Assembly (NCBI GenBank): GCA_038134285.1 | Contig: JAYPUW010000005.1 | Span: forward strand, 62,001 to 126,000 | Direction of reading: 5' to 3' | Length of the DNA: 64,000 nt | From: UBA3478 sp038134285 | GTDB lineage: Bacteria > Bacteroidota > Bacteroidia > Flavobacteriales > Flavobacteriaceae | Shown: in pieces, positions 1-7,899 of the stretch | How positions within the stretch are numbered: the first letter of the stretch is position 1 | Layout of the letters: each line of letters opens with the position of its first letter | Notes under the pieces: model-generated | What the model was told of the DNA's origin: nothing | Database searches by the model: none | The model's input: only the letters and a program-made list of their open reading frames with translations | Made by a program: the position numbers and the translations under genes

Positions 1-2325
1 TTGTTTCAAAAATCCTTTAGACAAAAATGAGCGTCCACTTTCCGTGTAAACAAGGTTCAACCTATACCCTAAAGTGTTAAGCACCTCTATTGCAGCTTTA
101 AGCAGCGAAGTGTCTAAATATCGTGTAAACTCATCAATATAAAGCACAACTTCTTGATGAGTCTTATCGGGTTTCTTTATGGAAGTATAATACTTCTGAA
201 AATTGAATGCCTGCACACTAGGAAGAGATCGGTCTTTTGCTATTCCGAGCCCCTTCTTTAACAACAAACTTAATGGGCCTTTTAGAAGAGCATTCGAAAG
301 TATTGGGGTGAATGCTGCTAATCGATTTAATTTAGTACTATATGCGAAAAAGCGACTTCTAAAGGAGTATCCATTCTGCTCTTGGAATTGAAAGAGATAT
401 TCGGCTTTTAAGGTAGACATGTCTACGTTTGAAGGGCATTCACTAGCACATGCTTTGCAACTCAAACACAAATCCAAAGCTTCTACTACCTCTTTTTGGT
501 TAAAGACTTGGCCCTCATCTTGTTGGGTCATAAACATGCGCAAAGCATTGGCTCGCGCACGTGTGGTATCCTTTTCGTCTAAACTTGCATGATAACTCGG
601 ACACATTCCTCCTTTTGCTGACGCGGTCTTTCTGCAATCACCACTACCATTGCACTGCTCAACGGCGCGCAAGTAACCTTCAGTATCAGAAAAGTCTAGA
701 AATGTGGTGATTTTAGGTTCCTTTCGGTCAGGTTCATAACGCAAGGCGCGATCCATAGGGTAAGAATCGACGATTTTACCAGGATTTAAGATACCATTGG
801 GATCAAACAGCTTCTTAATCTCTTTAAAAAGGGCATAATTCTTTTCTCCTACGAGCTCAGGCAGAAACTCGGCTCGAACAATACCATCTCCGTGCTCTCC
901 ACTGAAACTTCCTTTATACTTCTTGGTCAAGCGCATCACATCAGTAGTGATCGCCCTAAATAAAACAACGTCTTCGCTCTTCTTTAAATTTAAAATGGGC
1001 CTAAGATGCAGTTCTCCCGCCCCCGCGTGGGCGTAGTATACCGCTTTTTGATCATACCCTTTCATGAGTGCTGAAAACTCCATGATAAAGGGCTTCAAAT
1101 CGTTCAGCGATACCGCTGTATCTTCTATACACGCCACCGCTTTTTTGTCACCAATCATGTTTCCTAAAAGCCCTAGTCCTGCTTTTCTTAATTCGTGAGC
1201 CTTGTTAATATCTTCTCCCTTTAAAACTGGGGCTGCGTAGCTTTCAGAGTTATTTTTAATATGGTAAAGTAAGGCTGCTGTTTTCTCCTCAAGAGCTTCT
1301 TCTGAACTTGCTCTAACTTCAAGCATGAGCACGGCTTCGGGATCTTCTTGAACAAAAGAACGCGTTTCTGCATATAATTTGTTTCCCTTGGTACAGTCGA
1401 GAATCACCTTGTCCATCATTTCGCAGGTGTATAACTCGTGCTCCATTACAGTCGCAACATCTGATAGGCAAGCTTCTAAAGTATGGTAATGTGTGACTAC
1501 CATGGCGCCATATTTCGGCGGTAGAGCGTCGAGCGCCACTTCAATTTCGGTGGTAAATGCCAAGGTTCCTTCACTTCCACAAAGCAGAGGAGTGATATCT
1601 AAATGTTGTTCCGTACTCTCATCTAAACGCACCTTAAGAAGGTCAATGGCGTATCCGGTATTTCTTCTGTGAATTTCAGGTTTTGGAAAATGTGAATTAA
1701 TTTCCTCAGCCACCTCTTTTGGAGCTAATAAAGACTTTAATCCCTCTTCTATACACTGACCAAATTCACTATTCCTAGCAATTGATTTAACCCTTCCAAA
1801 TTCATGAACCGTCGCATCTGAAAGCACGGTTCTGAGGCTTAACACCTTGTCACGCGTTACCCCATAACGAATTGATGTGGTTCCTGAGCTGTTGTTTCCT
1901 ACCATCCCACCGATAGTACATCTGTTTGCTGTAGAGGTATTAGGACCAAAGAACAACCCATAAGGCTTTAGGTAAGTGTTTAATTCATCGCGAATTACAC
2001 CAGGTTGAACACGGATAGTCTTATTCTTTTCATCAAATGCTAGAATCTGGTTCATGTGCTTAGAGGTGTCTACCACAACGCCTTCACCAACACATTGACC
2101 AGCCAAAGAGGTACCTGCCGCTCTAGGAATTAGTGGAACTTGATTTTCTTTCGCCCAATGCACTAGAAGTTTTAAGTCACTTTCATCCTTAGGAAAAGCA
2201 ACTCCCATAGGAGTCATTTGATACACAGAGGCATCGGTAGCATAGATTGCACGGTAGAGTTCGTCGTCTAATAGCTCTCCTTTGAACGAACCTTTTAATG
2301 CTTCAAAAATGCTTAAATCTTTCAT
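1..2325 (-). CDS. FAD-linked oxidase fused to an Fe-S domain (D-lactate/glycolate oxidase-like), C-terminus cut by window
   Basis: Read from ATG at 2325 to the window edge, the frame is open for 775 codons with no stop. The N-terminal half is a PCMH-type FAD-binding domain: RAAGTSLAGQ near residues 68-77 and IGGMVGNNSSGT near 138-149. A FAD-oxidase C-terminal domain follows, with SGEHGDG near residue 470. The last part is a GlcF/CCG-type iron-sulfur module, with a first cysteine group (CNGSGDC...GGMCPS) near 557 and CLSCKACASECP near 618. This architecture fuses GlcD/Dld and GlcF functions and usually oxidises a 2-hydroxy acid such as D-lactate or glycolate, passing electrons to the respiratory chain; the substrate cannot be read from sequence. 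The start codon directly abuts the stop of the rhomboid gene, so the two are probably one transcript. About 200 C-terminal residues are expected beyond the window. Confidence 0.9.
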   Translation of the reverse strand, partial: MKDLSIFEALKGSFKGELLDDELYRAIYATDASVYQMTPMGVAFPKDESDLKLLVHWAKENQVPLIPRAAGTSLAGQCVGEGVVVDTSKHMNQILAFDEKNKTIRVQPGVIRDELNTYLKPYGLFFGPNTSTANRCTIGGMVGNNSSGTTSIRYGVTRDKVLSLRTVLSDATVHEFGRVKSIARNSEFGQCIEEGLKSLLAPKEVAEEINSHFPKPEIHRRNTGYAIDLLKVRLDESTEQHLDITPLLCGSEGTLAFTTEIEVALDALPPKYGAMVVTHYHTLEACLSDVATVMEHELYTCEMMDKVILDCTKGNKLYAETRSFVQEDPEAVLMLEVRASSEEALEEKTAALLYHIKNNSESYAAPVLKGEDINKAHELRKAGLGLLGNMIGDKKAVACIEDTAVSLNDLKPFIMEFSALMKGYDQKAVYYAHAGAGELHLRPILNLKKSEDVVLFRAITTDVMRLTKKYKGSFSGEHGDGIVRAEFLPELVGEKNYALFKEIKKLFDPNGILNPGKIVDSYPMDRALRYEPDRKEPKITTFLDFSDTEGYLRAVEQCNGSGDCRKTASAKGGMCPSYHASLDEKDTTRARANALRMFMTQQDEGQVFNQKEVVEALDLCLSCKACASECPSNVDMSTLKAEYLFQFQEQNGYSFRSRFFAYSTKLNRLAAFTPILSNALLKGPLSLLLKKGLGIAKDRSLPSVQAFNFQKYYTSIKKPDKTHQEVVLYIDEFTRYLDTSLLKAAIEVLNTLGYRLNLVYTESGRSFLSKGFLKQ

Positions 2326-2976
2326 TTAATTTCTACGATTTAACACCCAGAAAAATAATATTAATGGAACTACAAGTGCCGCAATTAATAAGGGGTTGGA
2401 AAACAGAGTTCCAGGTCTTAATAAAGCGGTAAAAAGAAAACCCCCTATAGCACCTCCGAAATGTGCCGCATGCCCTATACCATCATTATTTTTGTGCATA
2501 CCATAGACAGAATACATCAAAAACCCAAAACCGAAAAGCGGTGCAGGAATGGGTAGTGGTATCGGCATGATGATGAGCTGCATTCCTGGATAGAGCAAAA
2601 TCGAAGAATACACCACGCCAGAGACAGCTCCTGATGCTCCAACTGCAGAATAAAACTTATCGTTTCGGTGTACCCAGAGGGTAAAAAGGTTTCCAAAAAT
2701 TAAGCTCAACACAAAAACTGCAAAGAACTTCCAACCCCCTAGAAGCGCATATACCGTTGGAGCGAAAAAATAATAACTTATTCCGTTGACAATAAGATGC
2801 CAATATCCCACGTGTAAAAATCCAGAGCTCAACATGCGGTACCATTGTCCTGAACGAATAGAAGTAATACTGAAAGTGTAGCGATTGAACCACTCTTCAT
2901 TATTAAAACCCTTTAACGAAATAAGAGCAATAGCTACGAGTAATAATGTAGTCGGATGTGATAGTGTTTGAAGCAT
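2326..2976 (-). CDS. Rhomboid-family intramembrane serine protease
   Basis: 216 aa, almost entirely hydrophobic with about six membrane segments, the size of a minimal bacterial rhomboid. The diagnostic sites are all present. An H-x3-N pair (H60, N64) lies in the second segment, GASG has Ser115 as nucleophile, and AHFGG has His172 as the predicted catalytic partner. The protein should cleave transmembrane helices of other membrane proteins; its substrates are unknown. ATG at 2976 is preceded, 11 nt upstream, by a perfect TATATTTG -7 element, which fixes the start. It leads an operon with the FAD/Fe-S oxidase. Divergent to an LpxL-like acyltransferase. Confidence 0.93.
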   Translation of the reverse strand: MLQTLSHPTTLLLVAIALISLKGFNNEEWFNRYTFSITSIRSGQWYRMLSSGFLHVGYWHLIVNGISYYFFAPTVYALLGGWKFFAVFVLSLIFGNLFTLWVHRNDKFYSAVGASGAVSGVVYSSILLYPGMQLIIMPIPLPIPAPLFGFGFLMYSVYGMHKNNDGIGHAAHFGGAIGGFLFTALLRPGTLFSNPLLIAALVVPLILFFWVLNRRN

Positions 2977-2987
2977 CGTATAGGCTT

Positions 2988-2995
2988 CAAATATA
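2988..2995 (-). promoter_or_regulatory. Bacteroidota -7 promoter element (TATATTTG) for the rhomboid operon
   Basis: Exact match to TAnnTTTG on the minus strand, 11 nt before the rhomboid ATG. I see no convincing -33 TTG. On the plus strand a 7/8 match (TATCTTTA, 2998-3005) sits 9 nt before the acyltransferase ATG at 3015. Confidence 0.6.
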
Positions 2996-3014
2996 CTTAT
3001 CTTTACCCGCCAAT

Positions 3015-3902
3015 ATGGTAGCCTTTCTTGTATTTATTCTTGTACTTCCTTGGATCTACGTGCTATCGCTAGCACCCTTTCCTCTTCTTCACGGATTGGC
3101 GCAACTGTTGTCCTTTTTACTCAATACTGTTTTTAACTACAGACGATCAGTGGTGGAGCAAAATATTGCAAAGGCTTTTCCGAATTACACTCCTAAGCAA
3201 ATCAAAGACACCTCCAAGAAATTTTATCTGCACTTCGCTGATCTCTTTATTGAAATCATAAAAGCCGTAACACTAAGTAACCGTGACTTCAAAAAGCGTT
3301 ACACCGTAAGTGGTTTTGATCACATTGAGGAGATTCTCAATCAAAAGAAATCCGTCATCATTATGGCTGGCCATCAAGGCAATTGGGAATGGACCTCCGC
3401 GCTATCGCTTTACACAACCCATCGCTTTTATGCCATATACCAAAAAATAAACAACCGCTATTTTGATGCTTTTATGCGCAAGAATAGAGCGCGAACAGGC
3501 CTCTATCTACTTCCAACCTATCTTACAAAAAAGACGGTTTCTGAGCACCATGAATGGCAAGAAGTTAGCCTATATGGCTTTTTGAGCGATCAGTCTCCAA
3601 CCCTCAAGAAAACCAAGTTGTGGACGGATTTTTTTGGTCGTTATGTACCTGTACACACAGGAGCAGAAGAGTTAGCTCGAGAGTTTGATTTGGCTGTTTT
3701 TTACATGGACTTGAAAAAGGTAAAACGCTCGCATTACCACGCAGATTTCACGCTGCTCTCAGAGCACCCCGCGTCATTAGAACCCTTTATTCTTACCCAG
3801 ATGTTCTTGTCAAAAGTCGAAAACAGTGTAAAAGAACAGCCTGAGACCTATTTATGGACGCACCGCAGATTCAAGCATGAAAACGCAAAAGAGAATTCCT
3901 AA
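3015..3902 (+). CDS. Lysophospholipid / lipid A acyltransferase, LpxL-HtrB family
   Basis: 295 aa from ATG 3015. The frame is open back to 2958, but an earlier start would overlap the divergent rhomboid gene and lie upstream of the TATCTTTA -7-like element. One N-terminal membrane segment (about residues 2-22) is followed by the LpxL/HtrB (PF03279) catalytic block: the HX4E motif is H120-Q-G-N-W-E125 in AGHQGNWEW. The family adds a secondary acyl chain to lipid A, or acylates related lipids, on the cytoplasmic face of the inner membrane. The lipid substrate here is an inference. The stop overlaps the convergent glmM stop region by 4 bp. Confidence 0.88.
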   Translation: MVAFLVFILVLPWIYVLSLAPFPLLHGLAQLLSFLLNTVFNYRRSVVEQNIAKAFPNYTPKQIKDTSKKFYLHFADLFIEIIKAVTLSNRDFKKRYTVSGFDHIEEILNQKKSVIIMAGHQGNWEWTSALSLYTTHRFYAIYQKINNRYFDAFMRKNRARTGLYLLPTYLTKKTVSEHHEWQEVSLYGFLSDQSPTLKKTKLWTDFFGRYVPVHTGAEELAREFDLAVFYMDLKKVKRSHYHADFTLLSEHPASLEPFILTQMFLSKVENSVKEQPETYLWTHRRFKHENAKENS

Positions 3903-5296
3903 AGTTGAGCGCTTATGTCACTCATCAGTTTCTTAAAGTCTGCAGCAAGGGCGTCCGCTTTAATTTGAGTTTTAGCCTCGGTATAGATCCTTACTATGGG
4001 TTCAGTGTTTGATTTTCTGAGATGGACCCAAGAATCTTCAAAATCTATCTTTACCCCGTCAATAGTAGATGGGATAAGATGGTTATATCGCTGAGCTACT
4101 TCATCTAAAACCTTTGATAATTCTTGATCTTTAAGCTGAAGCACTAGCTTTTCTTTAGTCATAAAATAACTTGAATAAGAAGCACGAAGTGAAGACACCG
4201 CAATCTCCCTTTGGCTTAATAACATCAAGAATAGAGCGATTCCAAGTAAGGCGTCTCTTCCATAATGGTTGTCTGGATAAATAACCCCACCATTTCCTTC
4301 TCCTCCGATTACCGCACCAACTTCTTTCATCTTAGCAACTACATTCACCTCTCCTACAGCTGCCGCATGAGAGGTTACGCCATACGTAGCAGCAAGATCT
4401 TTGAGGGCACGTGTAGACGATAAATTAGATACGCACGGTCCTTTTGTTTTACTTAGAATGTAGTCCGCACATGCTACCAAAGTGTATTCTTCACCAAACA
4501 TTTCTCCATTTTCATCTACTATTGCCAGACGGTCAACGTCTGGGTCAACAGCGATTCCAAAATCTGCCCCTTCTTTCTTCACCGTCTCCATTAACTCTTG
4601 TAAGTTTCGTTCTAATGGTTCTGGATCATGAGGAAATTTTCCATGCGGCTCAGAAAACAACTCCACCACCTCTACCCCTAAATCTCGAAGTAAAACGGGA
4701 ACAGAGATGCCCCCGCTTGAGTGAACACTATCGGTGACTACCTTGAATTTTTTTGTTCGAATTAGGGAGGGATTAACTGCATCGAGTTCCTTAATCTTCT
4801 CGATGTGTTTTTGAATGTAGTCAGATTTAGTTGTATGTGTTCCTAACTTATCATAACTACTATAGGTAAAGGCCTCATCACTTGCAATTTGAAGTAAGGT
4901 TTCGCCATCGACTGCACTCAAAAATTCTCCGTGTTCATTCAATAATTTAAGAGCATTCCATTGGGCAGGATTGTGGCTTGCTGTTAGAATCACACCTCCT
5001 TGTGCCTTTTCATTTACTGTTGCAAATTCAACGGTTGGCGTAGTAGACAAACCTAAATCGATCACATCAATGCCCATGCTCACAAGGGTATTCACCACTA
5101 AACCTTGCACTATTTCACCTGAAACCCGAGCATCTCTTCCGACAACTACTTTAAGTCTTTCATTCGCCTGCTGCTTTATTTGAATCATACGGGCAAAAGC
5201 TGAGGTAAACTTTACAATGTCTAAAGGCGTGAGATTATCGCCAGGACTTCCGCCTATAGTACCTCTTAGTCCTGAAATAGATTTAATTAAAGTCAT
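3899..5296 (-). CDS. glmM: Phosphoglucosamine mutase-type alpha-D-phosphohexomutase
   Basis: 465 aa with the four-domain phosphohexomutase layout. The phosphoserine loop is TASHNP with Ser107, the metal loop is DPDVDR (251-256), the sugar loop is GEGNGG near 334, and the C-terminal phosphate loop is SNTEPIVRIY. The GEGNGG form is typical of archaeal and Bacteroidota GlmM-like enzymes, which convert glucosamine-6-phosphate to glucosamine-1-phosphate for UDP-GlcNAc, peptidoglycan and lipid A synthesis. A phosphoglucomutase or phosphomannomutase role cannot be fully excluded. I chose ATG 5296 rather than an in-frame start at 5335 because a perfect TATCTTTG element lies between them (5315-5322) and because the protein then begins with the family's conserved ISGLRG. 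Confidence 0.9.
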   Translation of the reverse strand: MTLIKSISGLRGTIGGSPGDNLTPLDIVKFTSAFARMIQIKQQANERLKVVVGRDARVSGEIVQGLVVNTLVSMGIDVIDLGLSTTPTVEFATVNEKAQGGVILTASHNPAQWNALKLLNEHGEFLSAVDGETLLQIASDEAFTYSSYDKLGTHTTKSDYIQKHIEKIKELDAVNPSLIRTKKFKVVTDSVHSSGGISVPVLLRDLGVEVVELFSEPHGKFPHDPEPLERNLQELMETVKKEGADFGIAVDPDVDRLAIVDENGEMFGEEYTLVACADYILSKTKGPCVSNLSSTRALKDLAATYGVTSHAAAVGEVNVVAKMKEVGAVIGGEGNGGVIYPDNHYGRDALLGIALFLMLLSQREIAVSSLRASYSSYFMTKEKLVLQLKDQELSKVLDEVAQRYNHLIPSTIDGVKIDFEDSWVHLRKSNTEPIVRIYTEAKTQIKADALAADFKKLMSDISAQL

Positions 5297-5314
5297 AATC
5301 ACTGAGTGTATCTT

Positions 5315-5322
5315 CAAAGATA
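5315..5322 (-). promoter_or_regulatory. -7 promoter element (TATCTTTG) for glmM
   Basis: Exact TAnnTTTG on the minus strand, 18 nt before the glmM ATG at 5296. It excludes the longer start at 5335. Confidence 0.65.
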
Positions 5323-5364
5323 CCCTAGATTTCAATTAAATTAGGTCCGTAAATAAGGCTAATT

Positions 5365-7047
5365 ATGCGCATCACCACTATCTTTTTGAGTCTTTTGATC
5401 CTATCAGGCTGTCAAACCACCCCACCGTCTCCACAAGAATATTATTCTCATGCAGCGGTTGTTAGTTCACGAACAGAAGCCTCTGAGATCGGCGCAGCCA
5501 TTTTAAAAGAAGGCGGAAATGCTTTTGATGCCATGATTGCAACAGAATTGGCCTTGGCCGTTGCATATCCTTTTGCAGGCAACATTTCAGGGGGCGGATT
5601 TATGGTGTTTAGAAAAGCCGATGGATCAACCGGCAGTCTTGACTACAGAGAAATGGCTCCTCTGAAAGCAGGGGCTGACTTCTATCTTAATGATGACGGG
5701 CAGGTAATACGTGGCAAAAGCACGCTTGGCGCCAATGCAGTAGGAATTCCTGGTACAGTAGCAGGGCTTTTTGCGGTATACGACTCTTTGGCATCGCTAC
5801 CTTTTGAACGCTTGATTCAACCGGCGATTGATCTAGCGAAAAAGGGAGTTGTTGTCACTGAGAAGCAATCGCGACGGTTAGCCTACTACGATTCGTTATT
5901 CACTGCAGTAAATGAACGCGTACTAACACGCTTCTCTGGCGCTGTGACAGGAGACACAATCGTGTATCCTGAACTCGCATCCACTATGGAAAAATTAAGA
6001 GATCATGGTCGCGACGTATTCTATAAAGGAGAAATTGCAGAGAAGATTGCTGCCTTTATTCAAGAAAATGGTGGAATTATTGAGGTAGCAGATTTAGCAG
6101 CCTACGAGGCAAAATGGAGGACGCCTGTTTCCATTCATTTTAAGGGTTACGATCTTATTTCTATGGCACCTCCAAGTAGTGGCGGTATTACTATGGCACA
6201 GATCTTCGGTATGCTGGAACGTCCATTTAATGAAGACGTAATCCTTGACAGCCCAGAATATATTCATCTGTTAACCGAGTCGTTTCGAAGAGCTTATGCT
6301 GATCGCAATCACTTTCTTGGAGACCCAGACTTTGCAGCTATTCCGACTCAAGAAATGAGTTCAAAAGAATATTTAGAAGCACGTATGGCTGACTTTGATC
6401 CTAACATGGCCACCTCTTCTTCGGATGTATCCCATGGTGAGATCCATACCTTATATGAGTCAGATGAAACCACTCATTACTCCATTATCGACAGTTATGG
6501 TAACGCCGTATCGGTCACCACTACACTAAATGGTGGATACGGTTCAAAACTATTTCATGAAGAATTAGGTTTCTTTTACAATAATGAAATGGACGATTTC
6601 AGTGCTAAGCCAGGCGTGCCAAATATGTTTGGCCTCATTGGCTCTAAGGCGAATGAGATTGCCCCTGGAAAGCGAATGCTAAGTAGTATGACGCCTACTA
6701 TTGTTGAAAAAGACGGTGAACTCTTTATGGTCATTGGAACACCAGGAGGTTCTACCATAATAACGGCAGTAGCCCAAACTTTCTTAAGAGCAGCGGTATA
6801 TGACAGACCAATGCAAGAATCGGTCGATGCAGGACGTTTTCACCATCAATGGAACCCCGACATCCTAATCCTTGAACCTAATCGTTTCAGTTCTGAAACC
6901 ATTGAGTCGCTTAAGGCCAAAGGTCATCGTATTTCTGAAGAAACTAACCAAATCATAGGCAAGGTCAATGCACTAAAGATTCATCCAAAAAAGGGAATAG
7001 AGGTTGGAGCAGATTCAAGAGGTGATGAGGCCGCCGCTGGATTTTAA
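5365..7047 (+). CDS. ggt: Gamma-glutamyltranspeptidase, lipoprotein
   Basis: 560 aa. A lipoprotein signal is visible at the N-terminus, with lipobox LSGC and Cys16 as the acylated residue. The Ntn-hydrolase signature TTHYS starts at Thr369, the residue at which the proenzyme autocleaves to give the large and small subunits and which becomes the nucleophile. Downstream, SSMTPTIV and TPGGSTI near 430-460 match the gamma-glutamyl-binding region. It hydrolyses or transfers the gamma-glutamyl group of glutathione and gamma-glutamyl compounds outside the inner membrane. Most family members are soluble periplasmic; the lipid anchor is common in Bacteroidota. It is monocistronic, divergent from glmM and convergent with the S24 regulator. 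Confidence 0.95.
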   Translation: MRITTIFLSLLILSGCQTTPPSPQEYYSHAAVVSSRTEASEIGAAILKEGGNAFDAMIATELALAVAYPFAGNISGGGFMVFRKADGSTGSLDYREMAPLKAGADFYLNDDGQVIRGKSTLGANAVGIPGTVAGLFAVYDSLASLPFERLIQPAIDLAKKGVVVTEKQSRRLAYYDSLFTAVNERVLTRFSGAVTGDTIVYPELASTMEKLRDHGRDVFYKGEIAEKIAAFIQENGGIIEVADLAAYEAKWRTPVSIHFKGYDLISMAPPSSGGITMAQIFGMLERPFNEDVILDSPEYIHLLTESFRRAYADRNHFLGDPDFAAIPTQEMSSKEYLEARMADFDPNMATSSSDVSHGEIHTLYESDETTHYSIIDSYGNAVSVTTTLNGGYGSKLFHEELGFFYNNEMDDFSAKPGVPNMFGLIGSKANEIAPGKRMLSSMTPTIVEKDGELFMVIGTPGGSTIITAVAQTFLRAAVYDRPMQESVDAGRFHHQWNPDILILEPNRFSSETIESLKAKGHRISEETNQIIGKVNALKIHPKKGIEVGADSRGDEAAAGF

Positions 7048-7057
7048 ACGCTGAAGG

Positions 7058-7816
7058 CTAAGCTTTGCGTACCATGCGCTCCTTTAATTCGCGCATTGAA
7101 TCTTTTAATTCGTTGAGCAGCTGAAGACTTTGATCCTGTTCTAGTACAAAAGTTATTTTACTACTCACCTCCCACAATTCTTGAATTTGGTAGGCATGAA
7201 CTTCGTAAGGTTCGTAATTCGGATTGAGTGATTGTAAGGTCAACCTGTTGTTCATAGGGTATTGAATTACCTTTTTGACCATCACACTATCTTCAAGCAC
7301 TACTACATACATTTTGGAAGGTCTAATTGCATCAAGTGATTCAACAGCTCTAGCCAACACCCAATCCCCTGGGTTTAAAGCTGGCAACATGCTTTCTCCT
7401 TCTACTTGAAAACCTCTATAGGTAGCGTTTCTAAACTCTTTTAGAGGTAAATCGAAGGCAGGTAGTTTTTGATACCAACTTCTGTCTAAAATATTTTGAG
7501 GATACCCTGCCGCTGCCTTTGCCTCTACGAGTAAAACATTTTCATTTTGCTCTGAATTGACTGTAATTACCTTCGGAAGGGTCTGAGCCGTTGAACCTCC
7601 TAAGCGCATCTTATCGCTCGCTCCAAATAGCCATGAAGGATTGATACTGTGTTCTTCATAGAGTTTAGCCACTACATAACCAGGGAGCTTTGTTTTCGCG
7701 CGTTCTATATCCGCAGTTGAACCACTCAATCCTAAATAGCTTCCAAATTCAGACTGAGTAAAGCCTAATTCTTTTCTTAAAAGGGCAAACCTTTGTGCAG
7801 AATCTGATGATGTCAT
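7058..7816 (-). CDS. LexA-like self-cleaving transcriptional repressor (XRE helix-turn-helix + S24 peptidase)
   Basis: 252 aa. Residues 8-62 form an XRE-type helix-turn-helix (RKELGFTQSEFGSYLGLSGS) ending in the SWLFG motif common in Flavobacteriia. The C-terminal half is an S24/LexA peptidase with the catalytic dyad Ser142 (GESM) and Lys181 (VMVKKV), 39 residues apart (37 in E. coli LexA). A candidate autocleavage bond is Ala103-Gly104 in KAAAGYP. This is the architecture of repressors that cleave themselves when RecA filaments form. It is divergent from uvrA across an 83-bp gap with two repeated operator-like sequences, so I infer that it represses itself and uvrA. It is not a canonical LexA (no winged-helix LexA N-terminus). 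ATG 7816 has a TATATTTG element 4 nt upstream. Confidence 0.88.
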   Translation of the reverse strand: MTSSDSAQRFALLRKELGFTQSEFGSYLGLSGSTADIERAKTKLPGYVVAKLYEEHSINPSWLFGASDKMRLGGSTAQTLPKVITVNSEQNENVLLVEAKAAAGYPQNILDRSWYQKLPAFDLPLKEFRNATYRGFQVEGESMLPALNPGDWVLARAVESLDAIRPSKMYVVVLEDSVMVKKVIQYPMNNRLTLQSLNPNYEPYEVHAYQIQELWEVSSKITFVLEQDQSLQLLNELKDSMRELKERMVRKA

Positions 7817-7820
7817 GCCT

Positions 7821-7828
7821 CAAATATA
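7821..7828 (-). promoter_or_regulatory. -7 element (TATATTTG) of the S24 repressor gene
   Basis: Exact TAnnTTTG on the minus strand, 4 nt before the ATG at 7816, implying a nearly leaderless mRNA. The first operator-like repeat begins 1 nt upstream of it. Confidence 0.55.
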
Positions 7829-7829
7829 C

Positions 7830-7863
7830 GGATTTATTCCAAATAAATTAGGAAATATTCCAA
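7830..7863. promoter_or_regulatory. Putative operator pair: two 13-bp repeats spaced 21 bp
   Basis: GGATTTATTCCAA (7830-7842) and GGAAATATTCCAA (7851-7863) are identical at 11 of 13 positions and lie in the same orientation, exactly 21 bp apart (two helical turns). The second contains the dyad GGAA-ata-TTCC; the first has GGA-N5-TCC. They sit between the -7 elements of the two divergent genes (7821-7828 and 7875-7882), where a bound repressor would block both. Binding by the adjacent S24 repressor is inferred from position only. Confidence 0.5.
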
Positions 7864-7874
7864 TCGTAATACTG

Positions 7875-7882
7875 TATTTTTG
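7875..7882 (+). promoter_or_regulatory. -7 promoter element (TATTTTTG) for uvrA
   Basis: Exact TAnnTTTG match, 17 nt before the TTG start at 7900 and 11 bp after the second operator-like repeat. Confidence 0.55.
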
Positions 7883-7899
7883 ATTCAAATTTTCCGAAT

